DNA of 64,000 nucleotides, taken from CAYFVU01 sp964346645. Lineage in GTDB: Bacteria; Spirochaetota; Spirochaetia; DSM-16054; Sediminispirochaetaceae. The stretch is taken from assembly GCA_964346645.1 (NCBI GenBank), contig CAYFVU010000001.1, positions 39,319-103,318 of the forward strand, read 5' to 3'. Below, in pieces: positions 33,028 through 41,855 of this stretch. Both the position numbers and the translations under genes were made by a program. The notes below the pieces were generated by a model. It was not told where the DNA came from and did not search any database. It was given only the letters and a program-made list of their open reading frames with translations. Within the stretch, counting starts at the first letter, position 1, and each line of letters opens with the position of its first letter.

Positions 33028-35586
33028 ATGCGTATTCGCGACAACGCCATTTCGCTGCTGCTCTTGTTACTATTTCTAAGCTGTTTTACGCAGATAATAG
33101 CTGCTCAGGATGATTCATCCTGGTATATAAATAAACCGATACGTTCAATCGAGTTCGAAGGACTGCAACACGTAGACAGAAATGAGCTCGAAACAATTAC
33201 CGAACAGTTTATAGGCAAGAATTTTACCGAGAGTCTGTTCATGGACCTTCACAGCAAGCTGTACGCGCTCAACTACTTCGAGCGTATCGAACCGGTGGCG
33301 AGAAAACTCGAAGGCGGGGAAGCGGTAAAAGTAGTCTTCAAAGTCACCGAGCGCCCTATTATCGACAATATAAACATCGACGGTAACAAGAGCGTGAGAA
33401 AGAGCGCAATCCTCGATGCGATTCTTCTCAAACGAGACGACATCCTCACCAAAAACAAACTTACCGCAGATGAAACAGCCATAAAGGAGCTCTACCTCGA
33501 AAAGGGCTTTCCGAATGTAGCGGTAAGCACGAGCACCGAAGAGAATGAGAATAGAAACACAATCGATGTCACCTTTACCATAGACGAGGGAAGACAGACG
33601 AGAGTACGGGAGGTCAAATTTTCCGGCAACTCATTCGCCAGCGACAAAACACTGCAGAACCAGCTCAAGACGAAAGAGCAGTCGCTTTTCTACAGCGGGG
33701 TATTCCAGGAAAACCTTATCCAGAAGGACAAGGAAAATATCAAGACCTACTATCACGAACACGGTTACATAGATGCAGAGGTCGAAGAAGTTACCCGCAC
33801 CGTAGATGAAACCGAAAACAACAAGAACTTTCTCATCCTCACATTTTATATCGACGAGGGACGTCAATGGATCTTCGGCGGCATGGAGTTCGAGGGGAAC
33901 AAGCTATTCAGCGACGAAGAGCTCGAGCAAAAGATAAGTCTGGACGAGGGAGATGTCCTCGACCTGACCAGACTCAACCGCGACTTCCAGAGGGTCACCG
34001 ATCTCTACTACAACGACGGATACATCTACAATCAGATAAACCGGAACACGAAGCGAGATGAGCAGAACCGTACAGTTACATATGAGGTCTCAATCGTTGA
34101 AAAGGGCCGAGCCCACATAGAAAACATCATCGTTAAGGGAAATGAAAAGACCAAGGACAAGGTTGCATACCGAGAGATACCTCTCGAGAGTGGCGATGTC
34201 TTCAGTAAAGATCTCGTAATAGACGGAGTCAGAAATCTCTACAATACGGGTCTCTTCTCAAATGTGACCCCCGAGACTCCCTTCGGCAGCGCAGAGGGAC
34301 TCATGGACCTCGTGTACAACGTGGAGGAGGCGAAAACCACTACCATCAACTTCGGCCTCACCTTCACCGGCCAGGCGGGGGACTTTCCCGTGCTCGGCTT
34401 CCTCCGTTGGACGGACAACAACTTTCGCGGGTTAGGAGAAAAATTTTCTATCGGCACCGAGCTTTCGGGGAGAACTCAGAATCTCAACTTCTCCTATGAT
34501 ACGAATTGGCTCTTCGGACGCCGGTTAGGCGGAGGTCTCGATTTTACCTTCTCCCACACTAATCACGAGGATGTACGCCAGGACACGGAATTTCCCAGAT
34601 TCGACGAAGACGACTACAACGACAACGATGCTGCGCCGGATCCCTATGAGTCTATGGATGAGTATCAAGACGCTTTGGGGGACAATGAATCGATAGACGA
34701 CGCGCATCTGATGGAGTACGACGAGTACGAAGTTGGGGTAGGAGTCAATACCGGTTACACCTTTCATACAAACTACGGACGTTTCGGCACGGGCACAGGT
34801 CTGAAAACGGGTCTTTCCTACATCGACTACAATGCAGACATCTATCGTCCTTACAATCCTGCGACACGGGAAAATCACCGAGAATGGCGTTTCAACAACC
34901 GATGGTGGACCCGTTTCTCCTGGGATACTCGAGACTATATTTTCTCTCCCTCATCAGGATTCTATCTGAGCGAGACCTTTACCTACGGAGGAGGTATCCT
35001 CGGAGGAGTCAGTCACTACCTCAAGAGCCACACGAAGGGTGAATACTTTCACACACTTCTCGACATTCCCGTCTTTCCGAGCTGGAGTTTCAAAACGGTG
35101 GTAGCCCTCCACAGCGCGATTTCGTTCATATTTCCGCAGTACTATCAAAACGAAGATGGAAAGTGGACCCGCGGAATACAGGCGAGCACGAGTTACATGC
35201 TCTACACCGACGGAATGAACACCGACAGGGGTTGGCCGAGACGCTACAACGGAGAGACGATGCTGGACAACTGGGCCGAGTTGCGGATCCCCATCGCCGA
35301 GCAGGTTCTGTGGACCGACCTCTTTTTCCGATCCACAGGTTTCTGGGAAGATCGTGCTAATTTCGGGTTCTACAATACGGATGCGATCGTCGACTACAGA
35401 TTCAGCTATGGTGCCGGATTCCGTTTTACCATACCCAATTTACCTCTGGGGCTCTACTTCACGAGGCTCTTCTCGATCGACGAAAGCGGAAATGTCGTGT
35501 ACGAGCCGGGTCCCCTCTTCTCAGACCCAGATGATCCGAACTCAGGATGGAGACTCGTTCTGACCATCAATATCGATCTCATGTAG
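33028..35586 (+). CDS. bamA: Outer membrane assembly factor BamA
   Basis: The 852 residues contain a signal peptide (cut near AAQDD), about five POTRA domains (roughly 35-420; IRSIEFEGLQHVDRNELE, IIDNINIDGNKSVRKSAI, RVREVKFSGNSFASDKTL, IFGGMEFEGNKLFSDEEL, HIENIIVKGNEKTKDKVA) and the 16-strand barrel with the family feature GLGEKFSIG. It inserts barrel proteins into the outer membrane. A loop at about 512-571 is exceptionally acidic (FDEDDYNDNDAAPD and on) and probably faces outside. The last residue is Met, not the usual aromatic. Ribosome site GAGGAG. Operon tamB-bamA-skp. Confidence 0.94.
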   Translation: MRIRDNAISLLLLLLFLSCFTQIIAAQDDSSWYINKPIRSIEFEGLQHVDRNELETITEQFIGKNFTESLFMDLHSKLYALNYFERIEPVARKLEGGEAVKVVFKVTERPIIDNINIDGNKSVRKSAILDAILLKRDDILTKNKLTADETAIKELYLEKGFPNVAVSTSTEENENRNTIDVTFTIDEGRQTRVREVKFSGNSFASDKTLQNQLKTKEQSLFYSGVFQENLIQKDKENIKTYYHEHGYIDAEVEEVTRTVDETENNKNFLILTFYIDEGRQWIFGGMEFEGNKLFSDEELEQKISLDEGDVLDLTRLNRDFQRVTDLYYNDGYIYNQINRNTKRDEQNRTVTYEVSIVEKGRAHIENIIVKGNEKTKDKVAYREIPLESGDVFSKDLVIDGVRNLYNTGLFSNVTPETPFGSAEGLMDLVYNVEEAKTTTINFGLTFTGQAGDFPVLGFLRWTDNNFRGLGEKFSIGTELSGRTQNLNFSYDTNWLFGRRLGGGLDFTFSHTNHEDVRQDTEFPRFDEDDYNDNDAAPDPYESMDEYQDALGDNESIDDAHLMEYDEYEVGVGVNTGYTFHTNYGRFGTGTGLKTGLSYIDYNADIYRPYNPATRENHREWRFNNRWWTRFSWDTRDYIFSPSSGFYLSETFTYGGGILGGVSHYLKSHTKGEYFHTLLDIPVFPSWSFKTVVALHSAISFIFPQYYQNEDGKWTRGIQASTSYMLYTDGMNTDRGWPRRYNGETMLDNWAELRIPIAEQVLWTDLFFRSTGFWEDRANFGFYNTDAIVDYRFSYGAGFRFTIPNLPLGLYFTRLFSIDESGNVVYEPGPLFSDPDDPNSGWRLVLTINIDLM

Positions 35587-35613
35587 AGATCTACCTACAG
35601 GGAGGATACACAC

Positions 35614-36138
35614 ATGAAAAAATACATTCTTACCATACTTCTTCTGTTGTTCGTTGCGGCATCGGCGACTGCCGCTAAGCTGACCATGGTGGCCGTCATC
35701 GATCTCAACCAGATCGTGGGCGACTACTTCCAGCAGTCGAGTGCATGGCGGGAGATCGAAAATCTCACCGAGAAAACGCGTGAGAACATCGAGGAGCGCA
35801 AACAGGAGATCAACCGTCTGAAGGAGAAGAAGCTCGAGGCGCAGCAGAACGAGAAGGAGGAACTCGTTCTCTCCTTAGAGGAGGAGATCCGCAAGAAGGA
35901 GGAGTACCTCAAGGAGTACAACCGCATAATGAGCGAGAGGATCAGTAACCGCAAGGACAGCCTCCTCACCTCATCCGACTTCTCCCGCGAGATACTAAAG
36001 GCGGTGCAGTACGTTGCAGAACAGGAGGGCTATTCCATAGTGCTGCGCAAGAAGGATCCTAATATACTCCACTACAACAAAGAGGTGGACATTACCGAAA
36101 AGGTGCTCCAGCACCTCAGAAGCAGATCTTCCAGCTGA
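35614..36138 (+). CDS. skp: OmpH/Skp family periplasmic chaperone
   Basis: A 174-residue protein with a signal peptide (KKYILTILLLLFVAASATA) and the Skp layout: a first beta strand AVIDLNQIVGDYF, two long charged helices forming the tentacle (about 45-115) and a closing VLRKKDPNILHYNKEVDITEKV. It holds unfolded outer-membrane proteins for BamA, whose gene lies 27 bases upstream. Confidence 0.88.
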   Translation: MKKYILTILLLLFVAASATAAKLTMVAVIDLNQIVGDYFQQSSAWREIENLTEKTRENIEERKQEINRLKEKKLEAQQNEKEELVLSLEEEIRKKEEYLKEYNRIMSERISNRKDSLLTSSDFSREILKAVQYVAEQEGYSIVLRKKDPNILHYNKEVDITEKVLQHLRSRSSS

Positions 36139-36156
36139 GCGGGGAGCGGGGCGACC

Positions 36157-38847
36157 ATGGCCGATACGACGCCGATGATGCGGCAGTATCGAAAGATGAA
36201 AGCGGAGCACGGTGACGCCGTGCTCTTTTTCCGTCTCGGGGACTTCTACGAGATGTTCGACCGGGACGCAAAAATCGTCTCCTCCCTGCTCAATCTGACG
36301 CTTACTCATCGCAACGGACTGCCGATGTGCGGCATCCCCTACCATTCGGTAAACAGCTACATCCCGAGACTGCTGCGGCACGGCAAGAAGATCGCCATCT
36401 GTGAGCAGACCAGTCAGCCCGAGAAGGGGAAGAGCATTGTCGACCGGGAGGTCGTCGAGATCATCACCCCCGGCACAGTGACCGAAGAGGAGTACCTCGA
36501 CCGAAACAGGAACAACTTCCTCGTATCCATCGGCGCGGGGAATCGGGGCATCTCCCTTGCCGCCATCGACCTCACGACCGCCCAATTCACCGTACGGAGC
36601 TTTCCCTTTCAGGTACACGACGAGAGCCTTCGCGAGGAGCTCTCGCGTCTCGATCCCTCGGAGGTGCTCATTCAGGAGTCCCTGATAGAGGAGAGGAGAG
36701 GCATAGCCCGTTTCTTCTCCGAAACAGCGAATACGATGGTCAACCGCTACCCGGATTGGTACTTTGACGAGGAAACATCATACGACCGTCTGTTGCGTCA
36801 GTTCGCCGTGCACAACATGAAGGGCTTCGGCTTCGAGGAGAACGATCCCGTGCTCCTCGCCTGTGGTGTATTGCTCGACTACGTAGAGGAGACCTCGAAA
36901 CACCTGCTCTCACACATTACCTCAATACGGCGCATCGAGGAGAGCAGTGTGGTGGGCTTGGACGAGTCGACGCAGAAAAACCTCGAGCTGACACGCAACC
37001 TCTCCGACCGGGACGAGAGCTACACCCTCTTGGAGGTCGTCGACAAGACGAAGACCCCCATGGGCGGCCGTATGATCCGCAACTGGATACTCTATCCGCT
37101 CAGGGATGCCGGGCGGATACACGGAAGACAGGAACGTGTCGAGCAGCTCTACAAGGAGCAGCTCCTGCTCTCCGGTATTCGGGAGAAACTCTCATCGGTG
37201 CGCGACATCGAGCGTCTCGCCTCGAGGGTGGCCCTCGACAAGGCCCATGGGAAGGACCTCCTGGCAATTGCGCAAACCCTCGAGACACTCTTCGAGACCG
37301 CCGATCTCCTCGAGGACTACGACCTCTCGATCCTCGACCTCGCCGATGGAAGCTCTGAGGGCGAGTCGGGCGAAGCGTCTACGGAGGAGACGGGGAAGAC
37401 GGGAGAGACGGAGGACCTGCCCGACGGATTTCTGCGGCCACTCTACGAGCTGAAAGAGCTCCTCGAGCGCGGGGTGCATGAGGATCCCTCGGTGAGTCTC
37501 TCGGAGGGGAGGCTCATACGTGAGGGCTACGACGAGGAGCTCGACTCCCTGAGAATACTGAAGAACGACAGCAAGAGGGTTCTGAACGAGTATCTCGAGG
37601 AGGAGAGAAGTTCTTCCGGCATAGGCAACCTCAAGATCAAGTACAACAAGATCATCGGTTACTTTCTCGAGGTAACCAAATCGCATACGGACAAGGTGCC
37701 GGAACACTTCATCCGGCGGCAGTCGCTGGTGGGGAGCGAACGCTACACGACGGACAGGCTCAATGCGCTGCAGGAGGAGCTGAACAACGCCTCCGAACGC
37801 ATCGTAGAGCTGGAAAGGCGACTCTTCTTAGAGCTGCGCAACCGGGTAAAGGAGTTTATCTCTCCCCTCATGGAGGCCTCACGCTCCGTGGCCATGGCCG
37901 ATTGTCTGCAGAGCCTTGCACACTGTGCCACCATGTACGGCTGGCGCAAACCACGGGTTCACGAAGGCACCGCCGTGTCCGTCCGGGAGGGGCGCCACCC
38001 CGTGGTAGAGGCTCACAGCGAAGCCGGTACTTTCATTCCGAACTCACTCGAACTCGACTCCGACGAGACCTCCTTCGCCCTCATCACCGGACCAAACATG
38101 TCGGGTAAGTCGACCTACCTCAGGCAGATAGCGCTCATTGTCCTGCTCGCGCAGACCGGCTCCTTTGTCCCCGCCGATGAGGCGGACATAGGTGTCGTGG
38201 ACCGCATATTCTGCAGGGTGGGCGCATCCGACAATCTCGCACGGGGCGAGTCGACCTTTCTCGTCGAGATGAACGAGACCGCCTACATCCTCCACACCGC
38301 CGGCCCCCGCAGCCTCGTCATCATGGACGAAGTCGGCAGGGGAACGAGCACGGGAGACGGGCTCTCTATCGCATGGGCCGTCAGCGAATACCTCCTCGAC
38401 AAGCGGGCAAAGACCCTATTCGCCACCCACTACCACGAGCTCACCGCTCTTGAGAACGAGCAGATAAAGAAGCTCCATCTGCAGGTGCGGGAGGAGAACG
38501 GAGAGATAATCTTTCTGAAACGGGTGAGGGAAGGTACCGCCGGCAAGAGCTACGGTCTTCACGTGGCAAAGCTCGCCGGTTTGCCCGGAGAGGTGCTGAG
38601 TCGGGCCGAGGAGCTCCTCCATGCGCTCGAGACACGCGAGAAGGAGCTCGGTCATGTAGAGGGGGCAGAGGGAGAGCTCCGTGCAGAGGAGCAATCGAAT
38701 CGCAGCAGGAGTCCTGGGGTGAGCCAGAAGTCACTCTTCTCGCCCGCAGACCTCATACTGCAGGAGCTCTCTCAATTAGATGTCGACAGGATTACTCCGC
38801 TCGAGGCGCTGAACATCCTCGACCGATGGAAGCGCGAGGAGAGCTGA
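36157..38847 (+). CDS. mutS: DNA mismatch repair protein MutS
   Basis: An 896-residue MutS with the mismatch-reading motif (LFFRLGDFYEMFDRDA; Phe and Glu both present), connector, lever and clamp domains, and the ATPase: Walker A GPNMSGKSTYLRQ, Walker B SLVIMDEVGRGTST, ATHYHEL. A hydrophilic insertion at about residues 398-424 (GSSEGESGEASTEETGKTGE) interrupts the lever region and has no place in the canonical fold. It recognises mispairs and recruits MutL. It follows skp by 18 bases. Confidence 0.97.
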   Translation: MADTTPMMRQYRKMKAEHGDAVLFFRLGDFYEMFDRDAKIVSSLLNLTLTHRNGLPMCGIPYHSVNSYIPRLLRHGKKIAICEQTSQPEKGKSIVDREVVEIITPGTVTEEEYLDRNRNNFLVSIGAGNRGISLAAIDLTTAQFTVRSFPFQVHDESLREELSRLDPSEVLIQESLIEERRGIARFFSETANTMVNRYPDWYFDEETSYDRLLRQFAVHNMKGFGFEENDPVLLACGVLLDYVEETSKHLLSHITSIRRIEESSVVGLDESTQKNLELTRNLSDRDESYTLLEVVDKTKTPMGGRMIRNWILYPLRDAGRIHGRQERVEQLYKEQLLLSGIREKLSSVRDIERLASRVALDKAHGKDLLAIAQTLETLFETADLLEDYDLSILDLADGSSEGESGEASTEETGKTGETEDLPDGFLRPLYELKELLERGVHEDPSVSLSEGRLIREGYDEELDSLRILKNDSKRVLNEYLEEERSSSGIGNLKIKYNKIIGYFLEVTKSHTDKVPEHFIRRQSLVGSERYTTDRLNALQEELNNASERIVELERRLFLELRNRVKEFISPLMEASRSVAMADCLQSLAHCATMYGWRKPRVHEGTAVSVREGRHPVVEAHSEAGTFIPNSLELDSDETSFALITGPNMSGKSTYLRQIALIVLLAQTGSFVPADEADIGVVDRIFCRVGASDNLARGESTFLVEMNETAYILHTAGPRSLVIMDEVGRGTSTGDGLSIAWAVSEYLLDKRAKTLFATHYHELTALENEQIKKLHLQVREENGEIIFLKRVREGTAGKSYGLHVAKLAGLPGEVLSRAEELLHALETREKELGHVEGAEGELRAEEQSNRSRSPGVSQKSLFSPADLILQELSQLDVDRITPLEALNILDRWKREES

Positions 38848-38925
38848 ACGGATCCAGGCATAAAATGTCTCTCTTCCCACATACGCGTCTCAAGCATACG
38901 ATGCAGAACTCCGCTAGTTGTCGGT

Positions 38926-39669
38926 ATGCACATTTCTGCGACAGGGACCTTTATTATCGACGCAATGAGACTGTTGAGCTCTTCGAGATGCGCCGCCTGC
39001 GGCGAACCTCTCCCGGGCCTCAATACCGGCGGCCTGGGATCGCTGTGCCCCGCATGCCTCTCGATGATGGATGCTCTGCGAATTTCCCGCTCTTCCGGCG
39101 ATTCGGCGGCTCGCTGCGCACGCTGTGGACTGCCGCTCATCTCAGAACGGGAGCTCTGCCTGCGCTGCCGGGATCGGGACTTCTCCTTCGATTCGCACCG
39201 TGCCGTTTTCATGTACCGCGGCCTCGTAAAGGAGCTGCTGCAGGCTTACAAATTCGAAAAGAGAAGGGAGCTCGCGGCGGTATTTGCCCGTTTTGTAGCC
39301 GAGAGCCTCTACGAATGCGGGCTCGAAGCGGTTACCTTAGTGCCCGCTCCACCGAGGAGCTCATCGAAGAGGAGGAGAGGGTGGGAGCACGTAGAGGATA
39401 TAGCGGGCTACCTCGAAAGAGATCACGGAATATCCGTGAGAGCGCTGCTGTCACGGCGTGGAGGAAAGGCGCAGAAGCGGCTCGACTACCGGGGACGGCG
39501 CGAGAACATGCGAGGAAGAATCGCAGCAAGCAGGACGGAGCGGATCCCACCTTATCTGGTATTCTTCGACGACGTTTTCACCACCGGCGCCACCGCAGAC
39601 GAGTGTGCGTCGGTGCTCAAGCAAAGCGGAGCCATGAGAGTAGAGGTAATTACCGTAGCGATGGACTAG
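38926..39669 (+). CDS. comF: ComF-family phosphoribosyltransferase-like protein
   Basis: A 247-residue protein with two N-terminal zinc-knuckle pairs (CAACGEPL, CPAC; CARCGLPL, CLRCRDRDF), then a type I phosphoribosyltransferase fold with the PRPP loop LVFFDDVFTTGATADEC. ComF proteins work in DNA uptake or recombination; the enzymatic role is unsettled. The start may be 38926 or the ATG at 38965 (MRLLSSSRCAACG); neither has a clear ribosome site. Seventy-eight bases after mutS. Confidence 0.85.
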   Translation: MHISATGTFIIDAMRLLSSSRCAACGEPLPGLNTGGLGSLCPACLSMMDALRISRSSGDSAARCARCGLPLISERELCLRCRDRDFSFDSHRAVFMYRGLVKELLQAYKFEKRRELAAVFARFVAESLYECGLEAVTLVPAPPRSSSKRRRGWEHVEDIAGYLERDHGISVRALLSRRGGKAQKRLDYRGRRENMRGRIAASRTERIPPYLVFFDDVFTTGATADECASVLKQSGAMRVEVITVAMD

Positions 39670-39696
39670 TACAGATGCGGTATCATAGCAAATCCA

Positions 39697-39725
39697 TTGA
39701 CTTTATTCGGTAAAGTTGATACTGT
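39697..39725 (+). promoter_or_regulatory. Promoter before the rimP-nusA-infB operon
   Basis: TTGACT (39697-39702), 17-base spacer, TACTGT (39720-39725). Predicted RNA start is near 39732, just before the terminator-like hairpin at 39750-39779. Confidence 0.5.
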
Positions 39726-39749
39726 GTAGACACAATTTAAGTATAAGGC

Positions 39750-39779
39750 AAAAAGGAGTCGTGTGCCGACTCCTTTTTT
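39750..39779 (+). terminator. Intrinsic terminator or attenuator before rimP
   Basis: A 12-bp perfect stem AAAAAGGAGTCG, loop TGTGC, CGACTCCTTTTT and a further T. It would end transcription of mutS-comF. Because a promoter lies between comF and this hairpin, it would also end most RNAs from that promoter, unless read-through is controlled; see findings. A four-codon frame (39781-39795, MLSK) after it overlaps the rimP start as ATGA. Confidence 0.75.
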
Positions 39780-39791
39780 CATGTTATCGAA

Positions 39792-40235
39792 ATGAAGTGG
39801 GAAGTCGAGACAGACAATTTATATCACGCAATAGAACCTGTCATCAGGGGTATGGGATACTCCCTCGTCGAAATGGCTCGCAAGGAGACCAAGTATGGTC
39901 TCCAGGTAAAAGTGGTTATCTATCACTACAAAGGAGTAGGGGTGAACGACTGCGAAACGGTGTACAAAACAATTATGCCGAAGATAGAACTGACGGAGGA
40001 GACCGAAGTGATCAACCTCGAGGTGACATCACCGGGTATTACGAGAAACATAAAAAATGCTGCCGAGTTCTCGGTCTTTATCGATCGCGAGGTGCGCATT
40101 CTCCTCGAGAGCGACGAGTGGGTCGAGGGGACGATAGTAGGAGCGAATTCCGAAACGGTAACTCTCAGAATCGAAGATGAGACCTCGGAATTCCCCATTG
40201 ACGATATACGAAAAGCGAAATTAACGGTTTCATAG
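39792..40235 (+). CDS. rimP: Ribosome maturation factor RimP
   Basis: The 147-residue protein has family motifs YSLVEMARKETKYGLQVKVVIY and VSPGI-like EVTSPGITRNIKNAAEF, then an SH3-like C-domain. It assists 30S assembly. It opens the rimP-nusA-infB-rbfA-truB operon found in most bacteria. There is no Shine-Dalgarno before its ATG; the nearest GGAG is locked in the terminator stem. Confidence 0.9.
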   Translation: MKWEVETDNLYHAIEPVIRGMGYSLVEMARKETKYGLQVKVVIYHYKGVGVNDCETVYKTIMPKIELTEETEVINLEVTSPGITRNIKNAAEFSVFIDREVRILLESDEWVEGTIVGANSETVTLRIEDETSEFPIDDIRKAKLTVS

Positions 40236-40251
40236 GAGGAAAAAGAGCGTC

Positions 40252-41811
40252 ATGGAGTCAGGATTGGCCGATGCGATACGCGGCCTCGTTCAAGACAAAG
40301 GAATACCCGAGGATCTCGTCAGAAAAACGATCGAGGACTTCCTCATAGCTGCATACAAGAAGAAGTACGGTACGGCGGACAACGCGGTGGTCCGTTTCAA
40401 CGACGACGGCAGCGAGGTCTCTCTCTTCTCACAGAAGGAGATAGTCGAAGAGGTAGAGGACCCGGTCACCGAGATCGCCCTCGACGAAGCACTCGAGTAC
40501 AACGAGGAGTGCGAAGTCGGAGACGAACTGCTCATAGAGGTCGATCCTAAGGGTTTCGACCGGATCGCGGTGCAGAGCGCAAAGCAGAAGGCAAAGCAAA
40601 CCATCAGGGAGATCCAGAAGGACACCCTCTACTCCGAATACAAGGACAAAGAGGGAGAGATGATAATCGGATACTATCAGCGGGAACGAAACGGAAACAT
40701 ATTCGTGGACCTGGGAAAGGTCGAGGGTATTCTTCCGAGACGTTACCAATCACCACGTGAGGTCTACCGGCCGAACGACCGCATCAAGGCGCTCATCTAC
40801 GAGGTAGAAAAGGGACAGACGGGACTACAGATCGTTCTTTCCCGTACCCATGCAGAGTTCGTCAAACGCATCTTCGAACTCGAGGTGCCCGAGGTGTACG
40901 ACAATACCGTCGAGATATACAAGATCGTTCGTGAGCCGGGCTACCGTACCAAGTTGGCGGTCTACTCCAACCGTGATGACATCGATCCCGTCGGCGCCTG
41001 CGTCGGCATGAAGGGAGTCCGCATCCAATCCATTGTCAGAGAGCTCGAGGGAGAAAAAATCGACATCCTCAAGTATGAGAGCGATTCCCACCTCTTCATC
41101 AAAAACGCTCTTTCACCTGCGGAGGTGGAGAACATCTACATCATCGACGAGGGGAAACGGCAAGCGCTCGCGGTGGTAAAGGACAACCAGCTATCGCTCG
41201 CCATCGGGAAGCAGGGGCTCAATGTGCGGCTCGCGAACAGGCTCGTAGACTGGAACATCGATGTAAAGACCGAAGAGCAGTTCGCGGAGATGGATATCGC
41301 CGTCGGCAGTAAGAAGGAGCTCCACGCGCTCTTCGGCGACTACGAAGAGGGCGAGGGAGAGGAGATTACTACGATCGCCGAACTCCCGGAGATCTCCGAC
41401 CGCTTGGCGGAGGTGCTCTCGAACAACGGTATCGATCTTATCGAGACACTAATCAACCTCCAGCCGGAAGAGCTCGCATCGCTCGAAGGCATTACCGAGG
41501 AAGATGTGAAGACCATCCAGTCGATTATTTCCGAAAATCTTGATATAATAGAAGAAACGGAAGAGGAAGAGGAGTTCGAGGCCGAAGCAGAAACCGAAGC
41601 AGAAGCCGAAGCAGAGGTCGAAACTGAAGAGGAAGAGGAAGGCGAAGAGACCGAAGAAGAGGGACCGGAAGAGTATGAATGTCCCGAATGCGGTCATCCT
41701 ATTAGCATAGACATGACCTCTTGTCCGAGCTGCGGAGTGGGATTGAGCTTCGAAGTAGAGGAGAACGAGGAAGAAGGCGAGGAGGCCGAAGAATCGGAAA
41801 CCGCCCGGTAG
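40252..41811 (+). CDS. nusA: Transcription factor NusA with a C-terminal zinc ribbon
   Basis: Residues 1-340 hold the N-terminal RNA polymerase domain, S1 and the KH domains (GACVGMKGVRIQSIV, LAIGKQGLNVRLANRL). About 365-425 is a helix-hairpin-helix-like repeat (ISDRLAEVLSNNGIDLIETL). The end is unusual: a glutamate-rich linker (about 430-473) and then CPECGHPISIDMTSCPSCG with Cys477, 480, 491 and 494, a C2-C10-C2 zinc ribbon. It controls pausing, termination and antitermination. RimP stops 16 bases upstream. Confidence 0.95.
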   Translation: MESGLADAIRGLVQDKGIPEDLVRKTIEDFLIAAYKKKYGTADNAVVRFNDDGSEVSLFSQKEIVEEVEDPVTEIALDEALEYNEECEVGDELLIEVDPKGFDRIAVQSAKQKAKQTIREIQKDTLYSEYKDKEGEMIIGYYQRERNGNIFVDLGKVEGILPRRYQSPREVYRPNDRIKALIYEVEKGQTGLQIVLSRTHAEFVKRIFELEVPEVYDNTVEIYKIVREPGYRTKLAVYSNRDDIDPVGACVGMKGVRIQSIVRELEGEKIDILKYESDSHLFIKNALSPAEVENIYIIDEGKRQALAVVKDNQLSLAIGKQGLNVRLANRLVDWNIDVKTEEQFAEMDIAVGSKKELHALFGDYEEGEGEEITTIAELPEISDRLAEVLSNNGIDLIETLINLQPEELASLEGITEEDVKTIQSIISENLDIIEETEEEEEFEAEAETEAEAEAEVETEEEEEGEETEEEGPEEYECPECGHPISIDMTSCPSCGVGLSFEVEENEEEGEEAEESETAR

Positions 41812-41855
41812 AACTATAGACGAGAACGGAAAGAAGAGGAAGATAAAGGAAACAT

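Noticed and set aside
41580..41690. Glu-codon repeats in nusA as a CRISPR-like or tandem array
   Set aside because: Irregular Glu/Ala codon runs within a coding linker, with no spacer structure.
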